From the NCBI GenBank assembly GCA_951802195.1, contig OX637631.1:310001-374000 (forward strand): DNA of 64,000 nt, written 5' to 3'. The position numbers and the translations under genes are program-made. Below are positions 48,860 to 60,845 of this stretch, one piece after another (the stretch's first letter is position 1; each line of letters starts with the position of its first letter). This DNA is from Tausonia pullulans. Lineage: Eukaryota > Basidiomycota > Tremellomycetes > Cystofilobasidiales > Mrakiaceae. Below the pieces are notes generated by a model. The model saw nothing but the letters and a program-made list of their open reading frames with translations, made no database searches and was not told the origin of the DNA.

Positions 48860-50040
48860 AGGACTCACTAACCTAGGTGTGTAGAGTGGTAAGAGCGAGG
48901 AGGAGCGAGGTTGGTCTCGAAGGCAGGCAGATCAGGTGCGAGGCAAGGTGAAGTCGTCCCACTCGCGGAAAGCCTGGTGAGGGTTGCCGGTGTGAAGAAC
49001 GGGGTTCATGCTTTAACCATTTTGACATGTGGCTCGGTGGAAGGCACTATATCGGATCGCAAGAAACCCAATTGCGAGAGGCTAAGTAGCCATTAGCGAA
49101 ACAAAAGTGTAATTCTGACATCGGGGTAGTCGAGGACTTCGATGCGAGCGCTGGCGTGGAACGTGCCGGCGTAGGCGAGGCATTTCACAGTGTAGGAGGC
49201 GAACTGCGCAAGGGATGTTCAGTACTCAATGTTGAAGTAGATGGCCTGGTATAGACGATTGGAGCAGTTGCAGTGGAGGTAAGCGGGCAGGATGGGTCCG
49301 TTCAACGGGTCAAGAGGGTCTCATCGGTAATCAAAGTGAGCCGGGGGTCCTGAGTGAATCTGACATGAACCTCAGCATTCTGAGATTCTCGTGGAAAATA
49401 CTTTTAAGGGTTTCCCAATGAAGGTACTCGATCGTCGGACTAGAGAGTAAAGGCGTACACACTGATCAAAGAGAGATGTCGAGCCATCGCGGACGACAGC
49501 GACACTCACTTGCTCCCCTTTCACATATATTTGATTAATTGCGCTTTCCAGCCCTGCAGTGGTGAAGCTCGTGAAAGAAGCACACGTCGAAGCTGTTGAG
49601 GAGTTTGAGGAGGAAGAGATCTTCGAGTGAGGGATGGATGATGCCGTCAAGCACGCCGTACCAGTCGACCACAGAGGGATAGCGTGCTTCTTGCGGCGCT
49701 TGGCAGGCTTGAAGTCCTCACGAATTGTCTCAAGGACGAGGTCGATCTCTACCTCGGTGAGAGGCGAGACATAGCTCCTTGATCCAGCGGCCCGCCTTGC
49801 ATCGCCGTCGGGCTTGGACTTGACAAGAGGATCCGTCGTAGAAAAGAGGGAGATCTTCCAGTCCGATCACGAGTAACAGACAGGGAGCACAGAAATGGGG
49901 GCAGGCAGTACCCGCCGGTGATACGGGCACGCTTCGGGGCTGACCAGGGCTTGGGCGTACTCGTGGTGAGGAAGGTTCAAGGGCAGGAGGAGCCGGGGCT
50001 TGGGTTTAAGGAGATACTGCTACTCGATGTGGCTCAGGGA
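48860..50040 (-). pseudogene. decayed coding relic, family not recognised
   Basis: On the minus strand this 1.2-kb stretch reads as protein-like segments in changing frames: one with EVEIDLVLETIREDFKPAKR and KHAIPL, one with DWYGVLDGIIHPSLEDLFLL, and one with NGPILPAYLHCNCSNRLYQA. Codon texture and hydrophobic/charged spacing look coding, yet there are about half a dozen breaks and no splice pattern explains them. It looks like a dead gene or the remains of a mobile element's gene; the hydrophobic D-x-x-x-x-L-D core recalls HAD-type phosphatase folds, but that is only an impression. No terminal repeats or target duplication seen. Moderately old, because traces remain readable. Confidence 0.4.
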
Positions 50041-50237
50041 CTGTCCGATTAAGGATGCATGATTTTCCATCCGGAGAGCTCTCTTCTAGCAGTGAAAGGT
50101 CGTTAGCAACATGAATAGTCAAATGTAGGGACAGAATCTGCTAAGATAGTCAGTGATCAGAAAGAGGAACAACAACGATGCGTAGCCCTGGGCGACTCTA
50201 ACTGACAAGTCGCGCAGACTCGCTCCACTCTCTATCT

Positions 50238-50665
50238 TCACTGATCTCGAGGCGGTCCCGAAGATCTGAGCTCCATGGCAGCCAGCTTGGCCTCGAGCCG
50301 GTCCATCCGCCCCGTCGTGAGGTCTCGGAAAGCGGCATGGTACTCGTCGAGTTGACGCTTCTGCTCGGCCCGGAGGTCGCCGAAAGATTTGTCGAGCTCC
50401 TGAAGTAATGAGAGGTGTGCAAAGAATCAATTTGCGAGCTGAATACGTGGGAAAATGGACCGTGGTCTAAGGCGTACCATGTGCCAAGGGTAAAGCGCAA
50501 AGACCTGGAAGCCAAGCGCCGTGCAGGCGATGGCGGCGCTGAAGTAAGGGACCACGAGGCGGGCTATGGGGTGCTAGGACGGTCGCGTGTGAGTGAGCAT
50601 GAGCAGAGGCGAGGGCGGGCTATGATCACCGCTCACGACGACAAGCCGAGGGAACTGCATACCAT
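50238..50665 (-). CDS. small single-pass membrane protein with coiled coil (86 aa), new small gene
   Basis: Three exons in phase: 50665-50663 (the ATG alone, followed directly by GTATGC), 50573-50478, and 50399-50238. The product starts MHPIARLVVPYFSAAIACTA, continues LGFQVFALYPWHM as one hydrophobic helix, then forms a charged coiled coil (ELDKSFGDLRAEQKRQLDEY; MDRLEAKLAAMELR) and ends GPPRDQ. The intron before exon 2 ends GTCCTAG; the second has GTACGC...CTTCAG. No other ATG lies in frame before it after an upstream stop. A short N-terminal helix plus coiled coil fits small mitochondrial or ER membrane subunits, but I recognise no family. The gene would be missed by length cut-offs. The coding texture and exact phases support it. 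Confidence 0.6.
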
Positions 50666-51054
50666 AGAGGGCAGAACCAAGGGCGAAGGAAGAGAGCAAG
50701 TGGACGTTGGGAGGAGGAGGCAGGTCGTCTACGCCTCGTGAGGGCAGTTGGAGATTGAGAGACAGGACGAATTAGCATAGACGAATCGAAGACCTGGGAA
50801 GATGGGAGCATGCGGCCGAGGTCTGGCTCTCGGCCGAAGAGAGTGCAGAGGTTTGAATCGAAAGGAAGATCTTTGTCTTCCCTCAGGGTACTTTGCCTTG
50901 ATCGATAGCGAAAAAGCTTCTTGCCATAGATTCGCGCAGTAATCATATTATGTCATCAGATTCGTCACGCGCACGCGCTTACACACTGCGAATATCCCGC
51001 GGGCCGTGCCTCCTCTTCCCCACTTAATATACTCCTTTTCACGCCTTGCCCCCT
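50666..51054. other. 5' flank of the small membrane-protein gene / 3' flank of GYP1-like gene
   Basis: About 390 bases. Holds the leader of the small gene and the 3' flank of the next minus-strand gene. No further gene seen. Confidence 0.4.
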
Positions 51055-53436
51055 TCACTTGCCAGAGAAATGGGCATCGGCGTCCTGCCAGACGCGCATG
51101 AGCACATACGCTTCGGACAGGAGCACTCGGACAGTGTCATCCGTCCAGTCCTGCGTCGGGAGAGCCTGAAGGTACATGATAATTTCCTGTTCAAAGTGAT
51201 AGGAGTTCAGGAATCGGCCATCCCGGTTCAAGGACCCGGACGATAACGCACTTGAAAGTCTTTCATCTGGAGCTCCTTGCTCCACCGGACGAGGAATGCC
51301 GAGCATACGTAGAGATGGTATTGAGAGAAAGCATCCGCGCCTTCGGCCTGAGAGATGCGCAGGCGAGCGGAAGTCAGCGCCGGCATTAGGATGAGGAGAG
51401 GGAGAGAAGCTGCGAGACACACCAGATACGTGTCCCACATCCGAATCGTGCACTCCATGTTGATCTCCCGCATGAGCAGGCAGTTCATCCACCGGAAGGC
51501 AAATTGCATGAACTCAACGCCTTCTTCCTCAAGATGACTGCTGAGCGGAGCTGAGGAAGGTGGGCGTTGAAATCGAGATTAGCGCAATTCACCTCAATAC
51601 AAGCGGAAGGCTCAAGAACGCACGATCAATCCTCCCAACGAGCTCAGACATCTTTTTGACTGAGCGGACGATACCCGGCTGGGCAAAGATGTAGTTGTCC
51701 TGAATGCCGTCGAGCAGTTTGCTCAGGCACCAGAACGAGTCGGCTTCGATGGCGTCGAGCGCTTCTTGCGGGAGGTGAGCAATATCCCATGTTTCTGGGT
51801 CGGCGTCTTGACGAGAGACATCGTCCGGAAAAGTAAGCTTACTACTGTTCAAAAATCACAAGCTTGATGAAGGGCTGTGGCTCACCGATATACGCCGAGA
51901 GGAAAACCTGGAAGAAGGGGATCGCCAGGTCGTTGATGCCTTGGACATAGCCCGACGCAGGATGCCGGATGGCCCAGACATAGAGTATTCGCTCAAGGGC
52001 CTGCCACGCAATTGGGGGCAGTCTTGTCAGTCTTAGGAGCAAGCCATGAGCAAATCAAATTTGAAAACGCACGCGTTGCGCCACACCGCGCTGCCATAGA
52101 GCGACCCCTGGCCGTGTCCGAGGAATATCGATGACGATTTGGTGCCAGATCTTTTATGAGCGAGCGAGCAAGGCATGTCAGCTCGATGCAGGGCTGACGA
52201 CGGTAAGAGCGCCTATGCACCTGCTGGTCGAGACTCTTCGGCCCGCCCCGGAACGCCAGCTTGACGAGGTCAAGGTACTCTTGTCGTTTCCGGGAAAGCG
52301 TTGTCTTGCGCGGCGCCGAAGGGAGCGGGAGGTATCCCTGGAGCGAGGAGAACGTAGATGAGCGTGCTTGTCGAAGCTCGATCGGCGACCTCCGCTCTCA
52401 CCAGAAGCAGTTGCCAGACAATTGGCCGAAGCTCATCTGGGATGCCATTCCACGCTAGACTTTTGAGTTCCGATATGTCTACGCCGGAGTCCATCCGGAG
52501 CGTCTTGTAGAATCTCGTCCTCGATCGTTCCGTCCGCTCGCAGCGCTCCTTCTGGAAAGAGCGCGGCGACCGAGGCGGTTTCGACAACGATGATGACGCG
52601 AGAGAGAAGCTAGAAGCCGTCGCGCTTCGCGAGATGGAAGGTGAGGTTGATGCGCTGGATGTCGCTGCAAGGTTCCCCTCCCGCAAAGACGAGAATGGGT
52701 CTGAATTGAAGCACGTTAGGGATCAATGAAAGGAGACGAAGGTGAGAAAGCGCCGCGCGTCTCGACACGGACCTGCGATGAGCTCGGCGAGGTTGGGCCT
52801 CAGCGCGTCGACGCCCTCCTTGGGCGGAGGCTGCTCGTGCACCTCGGCCTCATCTATGAGCACCCACGGCTGACCGAGCTTGTCTGCGCTGAACGCTGCT
52901 GGGCCTGGTAGTTTGCTCGCTGATGTGGACCGAGCCGCGACCTCTGGCCCATCATCGTCGTCGTCTTCTTCGTCATCGTCGCCGCTGCCACCACCGGCTG
53001 TTGAGGAGACGGCTCTCGGGTTAGAGCCCGGTCGTGAGTAGCCGTTGGATGTTGGAGAGAAAGTTTCCGAGCCATGCGAGGAGGAGGCGGCGGACGACGG
53101 CGAGATGTCGTTGGCCTGATGCTTGGGGGACGACAACCCGCTGGTGATTGAATTGAGCTTCGACGAGTGGGATCTTAGGGCGGCAGCGGGTCGAGAGGCC
53201 AAGGAGTCTCGCGAGGACGAGGATAAGGACTGGAACGGGCGAGAGTGTTGAGACGACGTCTGCTTGGAGTGATGGGCGACGAGACGAGGGGTAGAAAGAC
53301 GGGAGGAGACAGGCGGCGGCGCCTCGTTGTCAGACGACGAGTCCCAGGCCTCCTCGTTCTCCCAGTCGGAATGGGATTGGGAGAGTGAAAGCGAGAGGGC
53401 GGCGAGCGAGGCTGCTGGGGGACGGTTGCGCGACAT
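51055..53436 (-). CDS. TBC-domain Rab GTPase-activating protein, Gyp1/TBC1D22-like
   Basis: Golgi-associated Rab GAP (Ypt1-type substrates in yeast). ATG 53436 begins MSRNRPPAASLAALSLSLSQ, followed by a Ser-rich disordered N-terminus with an acidic run (DDDEEDDDDDGPEV). The TBC domain starts at RTRFYKTLRMDSGVDISELK, SLAWNGIPDELRPIVWQLLL. It contains HQIVIDIPRTRPG (IxxDxxR arginine finger) and ASGYVQGINDLAIPFFQVFL (YxQ glutamine finger), then EADSFWCLSKLLDGIQDNYI, FAQPGIVRSVKKMSELVGRI, FMQFAFRWMNCLLMREINME, CTIRMWDTYL, and EIIMYLQALPTQDWTDDTVR. It ends AHFSGK with the stop at 51055-51057. Both catalytic fingers are intact. The layout (short C-terminal tail, DNYIFAQPGI block) matches Gyp1 rather than Gyp5/Gyp7. 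Confidence 0.9.
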
Positions 53437-54163
53437 GCGACCCAGGCAATCTAAGGGTAGAGGACAGCGGTCGCTGATGGTGGGCGTTCGAGGGAAGCAG
53501 CGGCCGGTCGGGAGCGGTCTCAACGCATCATCATCGCGCGCACGTTGGGCTTGTTCCCTTGCCTCTGAACACATCAGGCCATATCGATCTGGTACGGAGG
53601 TTTTTCTTTCGGATTTTCAAAGGCACGATTGGTACAACAGCATTAAATCATCGCGCGAGAGATCTGATTCGTCTACCCTTCCTCCTTCTACATGAGAGAA
53701 ACCTATCACAAGAGAAGCAGCGAGTCAAGATCCAAAGTCAGCCTCGTGATCTCAGACATAGACGGGCAACACGGAAGCGAGTAGTATGGGGGTTCAGGAG
53801 CCAAACGCGTATGAATGGCTCTGCAGTTTTGGTCCGTCAGCAGGGAACGACGCACGGATGCGCGTACCCCTCAGGACTGGTGCCAGCGGTGTTCATCATT
53901 TAAGAATAGGGTGGAAGAGGAGAGAAAGATGATATGGGGGCGTAGAGGAGACCGAGGGCCGGACTAACGAGGAGGGATGGGTGTGGTTGAGGTTGAAGAA
54001 GGGGAGCTGCCTGGCACCCTTTTTGAGGCTCGCTCGCTCTCTGCCCTCTCTCGTCTGGCCGTCCGCACGGTCCGCAAGGTGTTCCTTCTTTCGTCGTCGA
54101 GACATGAGATGGGTCGTAAATGGATCGTAACCGGGACGTGTCCTAGTCACCTAGCTTCTTATA
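53437..54163. other. promoter of the GYP1-like gene and 3' flank of its upstream neighbour
   Basis: About 730 bases without recognised coding sequence. Plus-strand frames of 108-122 codons here start inside the antisense of the GYP1-like exon or at non-ATG codons and look like chance. Confidence 0.4.
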
Positions 54164-55986
54164 TCATCCTCGCATGACGAGCGCCTCCAGTGTCTCTCTA
54201 AGTCGCGCGATCCCAACTTCGGAGAACACGGCTTCGTCGGTCGCCTCTGGGTTGAGGAGTAAGTGCAGCCGCTTGACAAGTGCCAGGGAAGAGGCGACAT
54301 GGGGCGGTGGTGACGGCGAGAACGATTGCATCTGTTGAGATTTGAGGTCAACGGAAGAGCGCTTGAAGGAAGAGGCTCGAACTTCCTTACCTTCAGCAAC
54401 GCCCTTGCCTGTGGTCCACTGAGGTCGTCAATATCTTCGGGCTGGAGCGGCCCCCGAGCATGATTGTCACCACTGGTGTCATTTCTGAGTGGGTGCATAG
54501 CAAGAGGGCCACCGCTAGACGACTGCACTTCGACGAGCCCGGTGACATCCCTAACCATGCTCCGGAGCGAGTTGACCTCGTCAAGGGCGGCGCCGAGCGC
54601 CTGGGAGAGAGCTAAGAGGCCGAGAGGCTGAGTCTGAGCGACCGAAGAACAAATCTGTGAACTTATGAATGGCTGCAGCCGCAACCGAGAGAGGACAGAT
54701 ACTCACGAGGAACTCGCGCTGCTCGGCGTCCCTAGCCCCGTCGTCATCATCCTGCTCGAGCCCCCCATCTGACTCAACGTTCTCTTCATCATCCTCTCCA
54801 CCCTCCATCCACCCATCTGGGTGCTGGGCTATTTGCATTGTGAGACTCGTCGTACGCATGCCGCTGCCGCCGCCGCCGCCGTTCGATAACGGCACAGGGT
54901 ACGCCGGGAGCTCCGGCTCGAACGTGTCGTAGCTGGTCCGACCGACCGCCAATGTCGTCGGTCGGGAGAAGGTAGTTGGTCGGCGAGGCTCGACGTGCAT
55001 GTATGTTGGCTGGGACTGCTGTGCGCTCGATGATGTGGGGCGATGGGGAGTCTGAACGCGTTGGATTCTCATTGGGGGTTGGGACTGAAGTGAGAGGGTG
55101 AGAGCTCGAATGAGAGGTATTCTTTAAAGGGGTAGAAGTTCACTCACATCGATAGATTCTGTTGAATCGGAAGATAAAACGTCCTCTTCCGGGTCGACCT
55201 CTCCTTCTACATGTCCGGAAGTGTTGCGTGCGGTAGTCACAGCCGCATCGTCGCGCCGCCGCCTCAGGTCCATCTCGCTTGAGGGCTGGCTCTGGCGAGG
55301 ACTTCGGTCATCGGAAATATCTTTTTCCATCTCGATCGGGGGACCAAGCAGATCCAGCTGGCTCGCAGCGAAGAGCATAAAGATGTTGCCGCCCTTCCCG
55401 TCTCCGCGAGACAGATGTTCGCCGGCCGGGACCGAGTGAGGTCGTTCGGGAAGAGCGACTGCCACGGGAGGGTGCATTTGGCTGGATGGGCTCGTATGGG
55501 AGGTGAAGGGGAGGGTCGGAGCCGAGTGAAGTCTCCTTGGGTCGGCGAGAAGAGGGCGTTGGACGTCGGGTGAAGCCGAGTGAAGTCCTAAAGATCGCGT
55601 TCGAGGTGAGGGCTGGTGGACGGCAAGATGAGAGTTCAAAATTGACACGGACGAAAGAGCTTCGCCTTGTGAGAGACGGAGAGTGATATCACAAATCCAA
55701 CACACTCTTCACTCACGCGTTCTTCCAAGGGTTGAGTTGGCCGGTCGGACGCGTTGTTGCAGGTCGCCGACCCCTCAGCAGCGTGAGCCACCCCGGGAGT
55801 AACGGCGACTTTCTTGCTCCCAGATGCAATGAGAAACAGCAGATTGTCGAGCTTCTCTTCGCCGCTGTCCTCCGGTGGGTCGTCGTGACCGGGTTGCCAG
55901 ACGGCCTGGAAGGACGACGATGCGGCGGAAGAGGAGCGGGAGGCATATCGCATGTCGAAGGGCGTGTTTTCGTCGCTGAAAATCAT
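54164..55986 (-). CDS. uncharacterised protein, multi-exon, mostly disordered
   Basis: Exons join in phase from ATG 55986 (MIFSDENTPFDMRYASRSSS). Two similar-looking hydrophobic motifs stand out: EEKLDNLLFLIASGSKKVAV and GKGGNIFMLFAASQLDLLGP. Then come a Ser/Pro/Arg-rich middle, an exon with PTYMHVEPRRPTTFSRPTT and a Gly run, an acidic run (GGEDDEENVESDGGLEQDDD), and an ordered helical C-terminus: TQPLGLLALSQALGAALDEV, PEDIDDLSGPQARALLK, LALVKRLHLLLNPEATDEAV, IARLRETLEALVMRG, stop at 54164-54166. No domain recognised. The pattern (short hydrophobic motifs in a disordered chain) recalls transcription co-regulators, but that is inference only. The start could lie in an earlier exon, since TTCTAG/GCCGC precedes it. 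Confidence 0.65.
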
Positions 55987-57072
55987 CTGGAGCCTGCTCT
56001 GTCGCAATTGCGGCCTAGAAACGGATGAGAGGACGACGACGACGATGGTTGGAGGCTGGAAGGCACTCGTCTTCCTTGTTAACGAGACAGGAGGCAAGAA
56101 CAAGAAGCAAGTCGGACATTCCCCGGCAGGTGCGCCCGACATAGGCCGCCGTCTTTGTTGTCCTCGTTCCCTTTATCGCTGATGGTTGTCCTTTGTCCCC
56201 AAGTAACTGAACTTTGAGTGGCCGTAAGCTTGGATGTTCACTGAGGATTGGAATCGTGAGATGAGAGTGCGCAAACATTCTCTCGTCTCATCAGAGGCTG
56301 CCTCCGACGACCAGCCACAACTCTCTGTGAGTGGACACGCGACATCGCGCAGCACCCTATGGCGCCCCCAAATCTCCGCGTGACATCTCACCTGCCAAAA
56401 TTGGGCCAAACAAGGATGACCACCGATGGACCGCAATGTTTCTTTGACCTCCCTCCCCCTTCTCCCGACGCCTGTCGTGAACGAAAAAATCCTTCCTCGT
56501 GGTTGGAAAGAGAGCATGAAGCGGAGGTTGCTTTCTGGCTTGTGGAGACCGGAGGCGTCTTCGGCAACCCTCGCCCCCGCCCCACGCGCCTCTCTTCTTT
56601 CGCCGCGTGCGCGCGCGCCAGGCCTGGCAGACGCAGGCGGAGGAAGAAGCGAAGCGAACTTACTTGCCAGACAGCTCCGAATTAGGAACGAGGGATCTTC
56701 GCTGAACGGGTGACATTCGTTGGGACATACGCCCCTTTCTCTCACTCGCTTTCTCCTGTCAACAGAGGGCTCGAGCCACAAACACCTAGTAGCCAGGATC
56801 CTCCCTTGCCGCCTGTCTGGCCTCTCGGACCTCCTCTTGTCTTCCTTCCTTCTTCCTCCGATTCTCACCTCCTTCACTTGACCCTCTGTGTGCCCCCCGA
56901 CTCGTGCTTGGCTGTCTCTGCCAGTTTCCTCGCCTGAAGCCGCTGCTGCCAGACAGGCGCCCACCGGCTCTCTCGTCGCCACAACACCACCACCTCTTTC
57001 CTTCCTGCTTCCTGCTTTCACATCAACCCCGGCCAACCAACTCTCGCCCAACGCGCGCACTCCTTAGCGGCG
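55987..57072. other. divergent promoter region, unknown gene / KRE6
   Basis: About 1.1 kb between divergent starts. A long minus-strand frame (295 codons, 56173-57060) covers most of it but begins at a non-ATG codon and translates to Arg/Glu/Gly-rich low-complexity, so I treat it as non-coding. The last 250 bases before KRE6 are C/T-rich, as in other 5' UTRs here. Confidence 0.5.
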
Positions 57073-60000
57073 ATGTCCGGCCCTGCCTTTGAACCCCTCA
57101 GCACCACAGATCCTTCCTCCCCTCAGCCCTACGGCCATACGGCGCTCTTCTCACCACCGCTTTCTGCAAGCTCCTCGGATCCTCTCCTCGCCCAGCGCCT
57201 CTCCGACGACCGCTCGCGCGCCGACAGATCATCGCCTTCACCGGAGCCGCGCGGGTTCCAATTCCACGACGGCGGCGCGCCGAGTCCCTCCATTGAGGAA
57301 GATGACATGCAGTGGGCGTCGCCTGCGTCTCGCATGCAGGGAGGACATCGCTTCTCCGGTAGCTCCGTGAGGCTGTCTCTCCTGCTTTCTCCTCCCTCCT
57401 CCCCGCAGCGCTGACTGGCCTGCTTCTTCTTGTCCTTCGTCTGCTACCGTCCGTGCGTTGTCGTCGCTTCTGCCCACTCCCGCCCGTCGTTGCCTCCCCC
57501 TTCTTCCCTCTTCGTCGGGCCACGTCTCCTGCCTGCCTGTCAGTACTCGCCCTCCGTCGGGCCCTCGCTCTCGCCGTCAACGGCCACGCGAGGGGCGCAC
57601 TCGTTCCGGCACTCGGAGCGGGACTACCGCGCGGCGAGCATGGTCCTCCCGGACAGCTATTCTGTCAGCGTAAGCGACAACAACGTTGGTGTCTCCTTCA
57701 GAGTTAGTTCAACGGATGCGCGAGTCAGTCTGAGAATGTGTCTTCTTCCTTTCCAGAGGAACTCGATACTGCCCTATCAAATGGGGCCGGAACCCGATGA
57801 CTGGATGTACGACACGTCCCGGGATGAGAAGTGGGTTGAGTGATCACTTCGGCGCGCGCGTTTTCATACGAATACAGGGGAGGCCTCTTGCTGATCAACC
57901 TCCCTTCTTTCTCTCATTCTTTTCTGGATCTAGGACGAGCTTCGGCCGGGGTTGCATCTTCACAGCGCGGGGGCTCGCCAACCTTGGCTGTCTCCTCCTC
58001 CTGGCCTTGGCGTTGTTGATGCTCTTGTGAGTCTCCGAGAGCGCGCGCGTGCGCAAAAACCCCCCTTCCATCTAAACAGGATTAGTAACTGATCAAGCTT
58101 GGATGACTGCAGCGCGGGCTACCCTGTGCTAGCATACTTCACGGATTCGAAAGCGGCTGCGGGTCCGCCAGGAGGGTTCAACTTGGGAGGGGTCAACGGC
58201 TCGGGCCAGGTGAGTAAGCGGTGAGATAAGAACTCTCTCAGTCTCCTTTTATTCTGACATACGTTTCTATTCTCAGGTCCCGGAAACCATCACAGCGCTG
58301 TCATTGGTTGACCCTGCAACGCCACAAGATGCGCTGTCCAAATGGGGTGTGAACGACGACACCGAGGTGAGCGAGCGTCACACGCCGGAACTAGCTCCGC
58401 GAGCGTAATTGACGATGAAAACCTCCATCGTTCCATGTAGATCTACGACCTGTGAGACTGATTTCCTTTCCAGGTCGATCCATGAAAGAAAGATAGTTGA
58501 CATTTTCCATCCTTTGCAGGGTGTGGTCGGACGAGTTTGAGGTGAGCGCCTGATTGGGTGCCATCTCCTGGCATAGCTAACGCCCTCCCCTCCCCTCAGA
58601 CGGATGGCAGGACTTTCTATCCTGGCGATGATCCTTGGTGGGAGGCCGTCGACCTCCATTACTGGGGAACGAACAACCTTGAGTGGTACAGCCCTCGACG
58701 CATCACCACCGAGGGCGGCAACATGAAGATCACGCTTGACAAGGCCCCGAGTCACGACCTCAATTATGAAGGCGGCATGATCACGACGTGGAATAAGATG
58801 TGCCTCAACGGAGGTTATATAGAAGTGCGGGTCATGCTCCCGGGAAGGTACACGCCCTCGTTCTCTTTTGGCCCTCCGCGCTCTCCGCAACTCACGACCT
58901 TTAAAAACACGTATAGCTCGCGAGTTTATGGGCTTTGGCCAGCTGTCTGGACTATGGGAAACCTCGGACGAGCAGGTGTGTATAGCTGTCGTGTCGACGG
59001 GACCCTCTGAGGTTAATCGACATCTCTCCACTCTACAGGTTACGGTGGGTCACTTGATGGGATGTGGCCATATTCCTACGATGCCTGCGATGTTGGCACT
59101 GTCAAGAACCAGACGAAGGGCGGAATTCCAAGTGAGTGAGCTTGCAGCTTCAAGGTCGAGGGTCGACACGCCCAAAGCAACTGATGCACGCCTGAACATG
59201 TCACACAGCCTCCTCAGAGGGTAAACTTGCCTGCTCCACTGTTTCATGTCATTATTAGCTGAGCATATCTCTGCCTCACTCAGGTCTCTCGTACGCTCCG
59301 GGACAGCGGCTGTCCGCTTGCACTTGTCCGGATTTCAAAGATGTTCGTGGTCGCCCGTATTCTCTGTCTCTGCCCATACTGACTTGTGCTTCTTTTATAG
59401 CACCCTGGACCCAAGCGAAGGTGAGGTTAGATCTGAAAGACGGTCAAAATGCGCATCTGACGAAGCTGCTTCATAGCGACGGAACTTGGGTAGGGCGATC
59501 GGCGCCAGAGATGTGAGTATAATCTTCGGCTCGCTTATCATCACACTCTGCGCTCATCCAAGCCCTCTCGCCGCAGCGATCTCTTCGAGGCTCAGATCTC
59601 CCACGAGACGCGTATCGGTGAGGTATCGCAGTCGGCCCAGTTCGCGCCCTACAATGCCAATTACCACCTCAATAACGTGTCCAGCGCCATGAGCATCGAC
59701 AACCCAGCCATCGCTCAGGAGAATAGCTATAAGTGCGTAGCATGATCTGCCTGTGGCGGTTCTGTTTGCCCTCCTGAATGCTTTCTTTCCCAGAGGTGGA
59801 GTTTACCAGCAGGCCGCCAGTGTCGTCGTTCAGACGAAACAGAGCGCGTACGAGGTTACCGGAGGAGATTTCTCCACCTACGGCTTTGAGTACAAGACGG
59901 GTGAGCAGCCTCGTCCTCTCTCGCTCTCTACCACTCTTTCCAGGCTGACGATATGGCACAGGCGAGGACGGCTACATTTCATGGGTCTCGTCCGGAGTCC

Positions 60001-60845
60001 GATCGTGGACGCTTCGGGCAGACGCAATCCGAGCGGACCCCGTCGCTCAGATCGAGAGACGGTGAGTCTCTTGGCTTGCCATATAGGGCATGCGCAACCT
60101 CTGAAGCTTCTAGCCTCTTCCATAGCATAATTCCCGAGGAGCCGCTCTATCTCATCGCAAATTTAGGTGGGCATCCTCTCTCGTTTTCCTGTTGGCTCTG
60201 GGGTGCCTAAACTGAGCATTTCCTGGTTCGACAGGAATTTCCGAGGGCTTTGGGTGAGAATTCGGCTGTAAGGTTCCATCGAGATTTAACTTTTATCTTA
60301 CTGACCTGTCGACAGAACAATCGACCGAGAGGGACTCGAGCCATTGTGGCCTGTGGTGCGTTGCTTCCTTGTTCTGGCTACAGCATCCTCTCCTGTTTGT
60401 TGTAACTGATTCTGCTCGCTCAATCACAGCACATGCTCATCGATTATGTACAACAACCTCTACCCTCTCGTAAGAGTAGTTTCCTGCTGACACACGCCTT
60501 CTCTCTCAGGTCCGCATCTACCAGCCTCGCGCGTCGGGTGCCTCCATCACGTGCGAGCCAAAGAGCCGTATGTCTCTAAATCTTGCCTGCCAAGCGGTGC
60601 CAATGCCCTAAAGTGCCCTCCTCCTCATACCAGATCCTACGCAGGAGTACATCAGCCGTCACATCGAGAGCTACATGAACCCCAACATCACGAGTGCGTC
60701 CCTTCGCCGGCAGTTTGCCCCCCCCCCCCCCCCCCCCCCCCCTCTCCAAATACCTTGCTCATCGCTCTCTTACTCGCTCAATTCACAAGCCTGGGAGCAG
60801 GCTGGACAATCTATGCCACCGAACTCGTTCCTCGGCGAGTGCTAG
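57073..60845 (+). CDS. KRE6: beta-glucan synthesis-associated protein KRE6/SKN1
   Basis: Type II membrane glycoprotein of ER/Golgi/plasma membrane required for cell-wall beta-1,6-glucan. About fifteen exons. N-terminal cytosolic part MSGPAFEPLSTTDPSSPQPY is Ser/Pro-rich, with DYRAASMVLPDSYSVS and NSILPYQMGPEPDDWMYDTS next. The single transmembrane helix is GLANLGCLLLLALALLMLFA, followed by GYPVLAYFTD. The luminal GH16-like domain contains WSDEFETDGRTFYPGDDPWW, EAVDLHYWGTNNLEWYSPRR, GGMITTWNKMCLNGGYIEVR, RVYGLWPAVWTMGNLGRAGY, YDACDVGTVKNQT. The presumed catalytic EIDLFEAQ motif spans a splice site near 59516-59578. Then YNANYHLNNVSSAMSIDNPA, EDGYISWVSSGVRSWTLRAD, PLYLIANLGISEGFG, MYNNLYPL, VRIYQPRASGASITCEP, and the end GQSMPPNSFLGEC, TAG 60843-60845. 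The N-CxxP Cys near the C-terminus is typical. Identity is secure. Confidence 0.93.
60718..60742 (+). repeat. C25 homopolymer in the last KRE6 intron
   Basis: Twenty-five consecutive C between the donor (GTGCGTCCC near 60693) and the acceptor CACAAG at 60785-60790. Length is likely to vary between strains and reads. Confidence 0.9.

Noticed and set aside
56173-57060. 295-codon minus-strand frame upstream of KRE6
   Set aside because: Non-ATG start, Arg/Glu/Gly-rich, overlaps the divergent promoter region; no domain.
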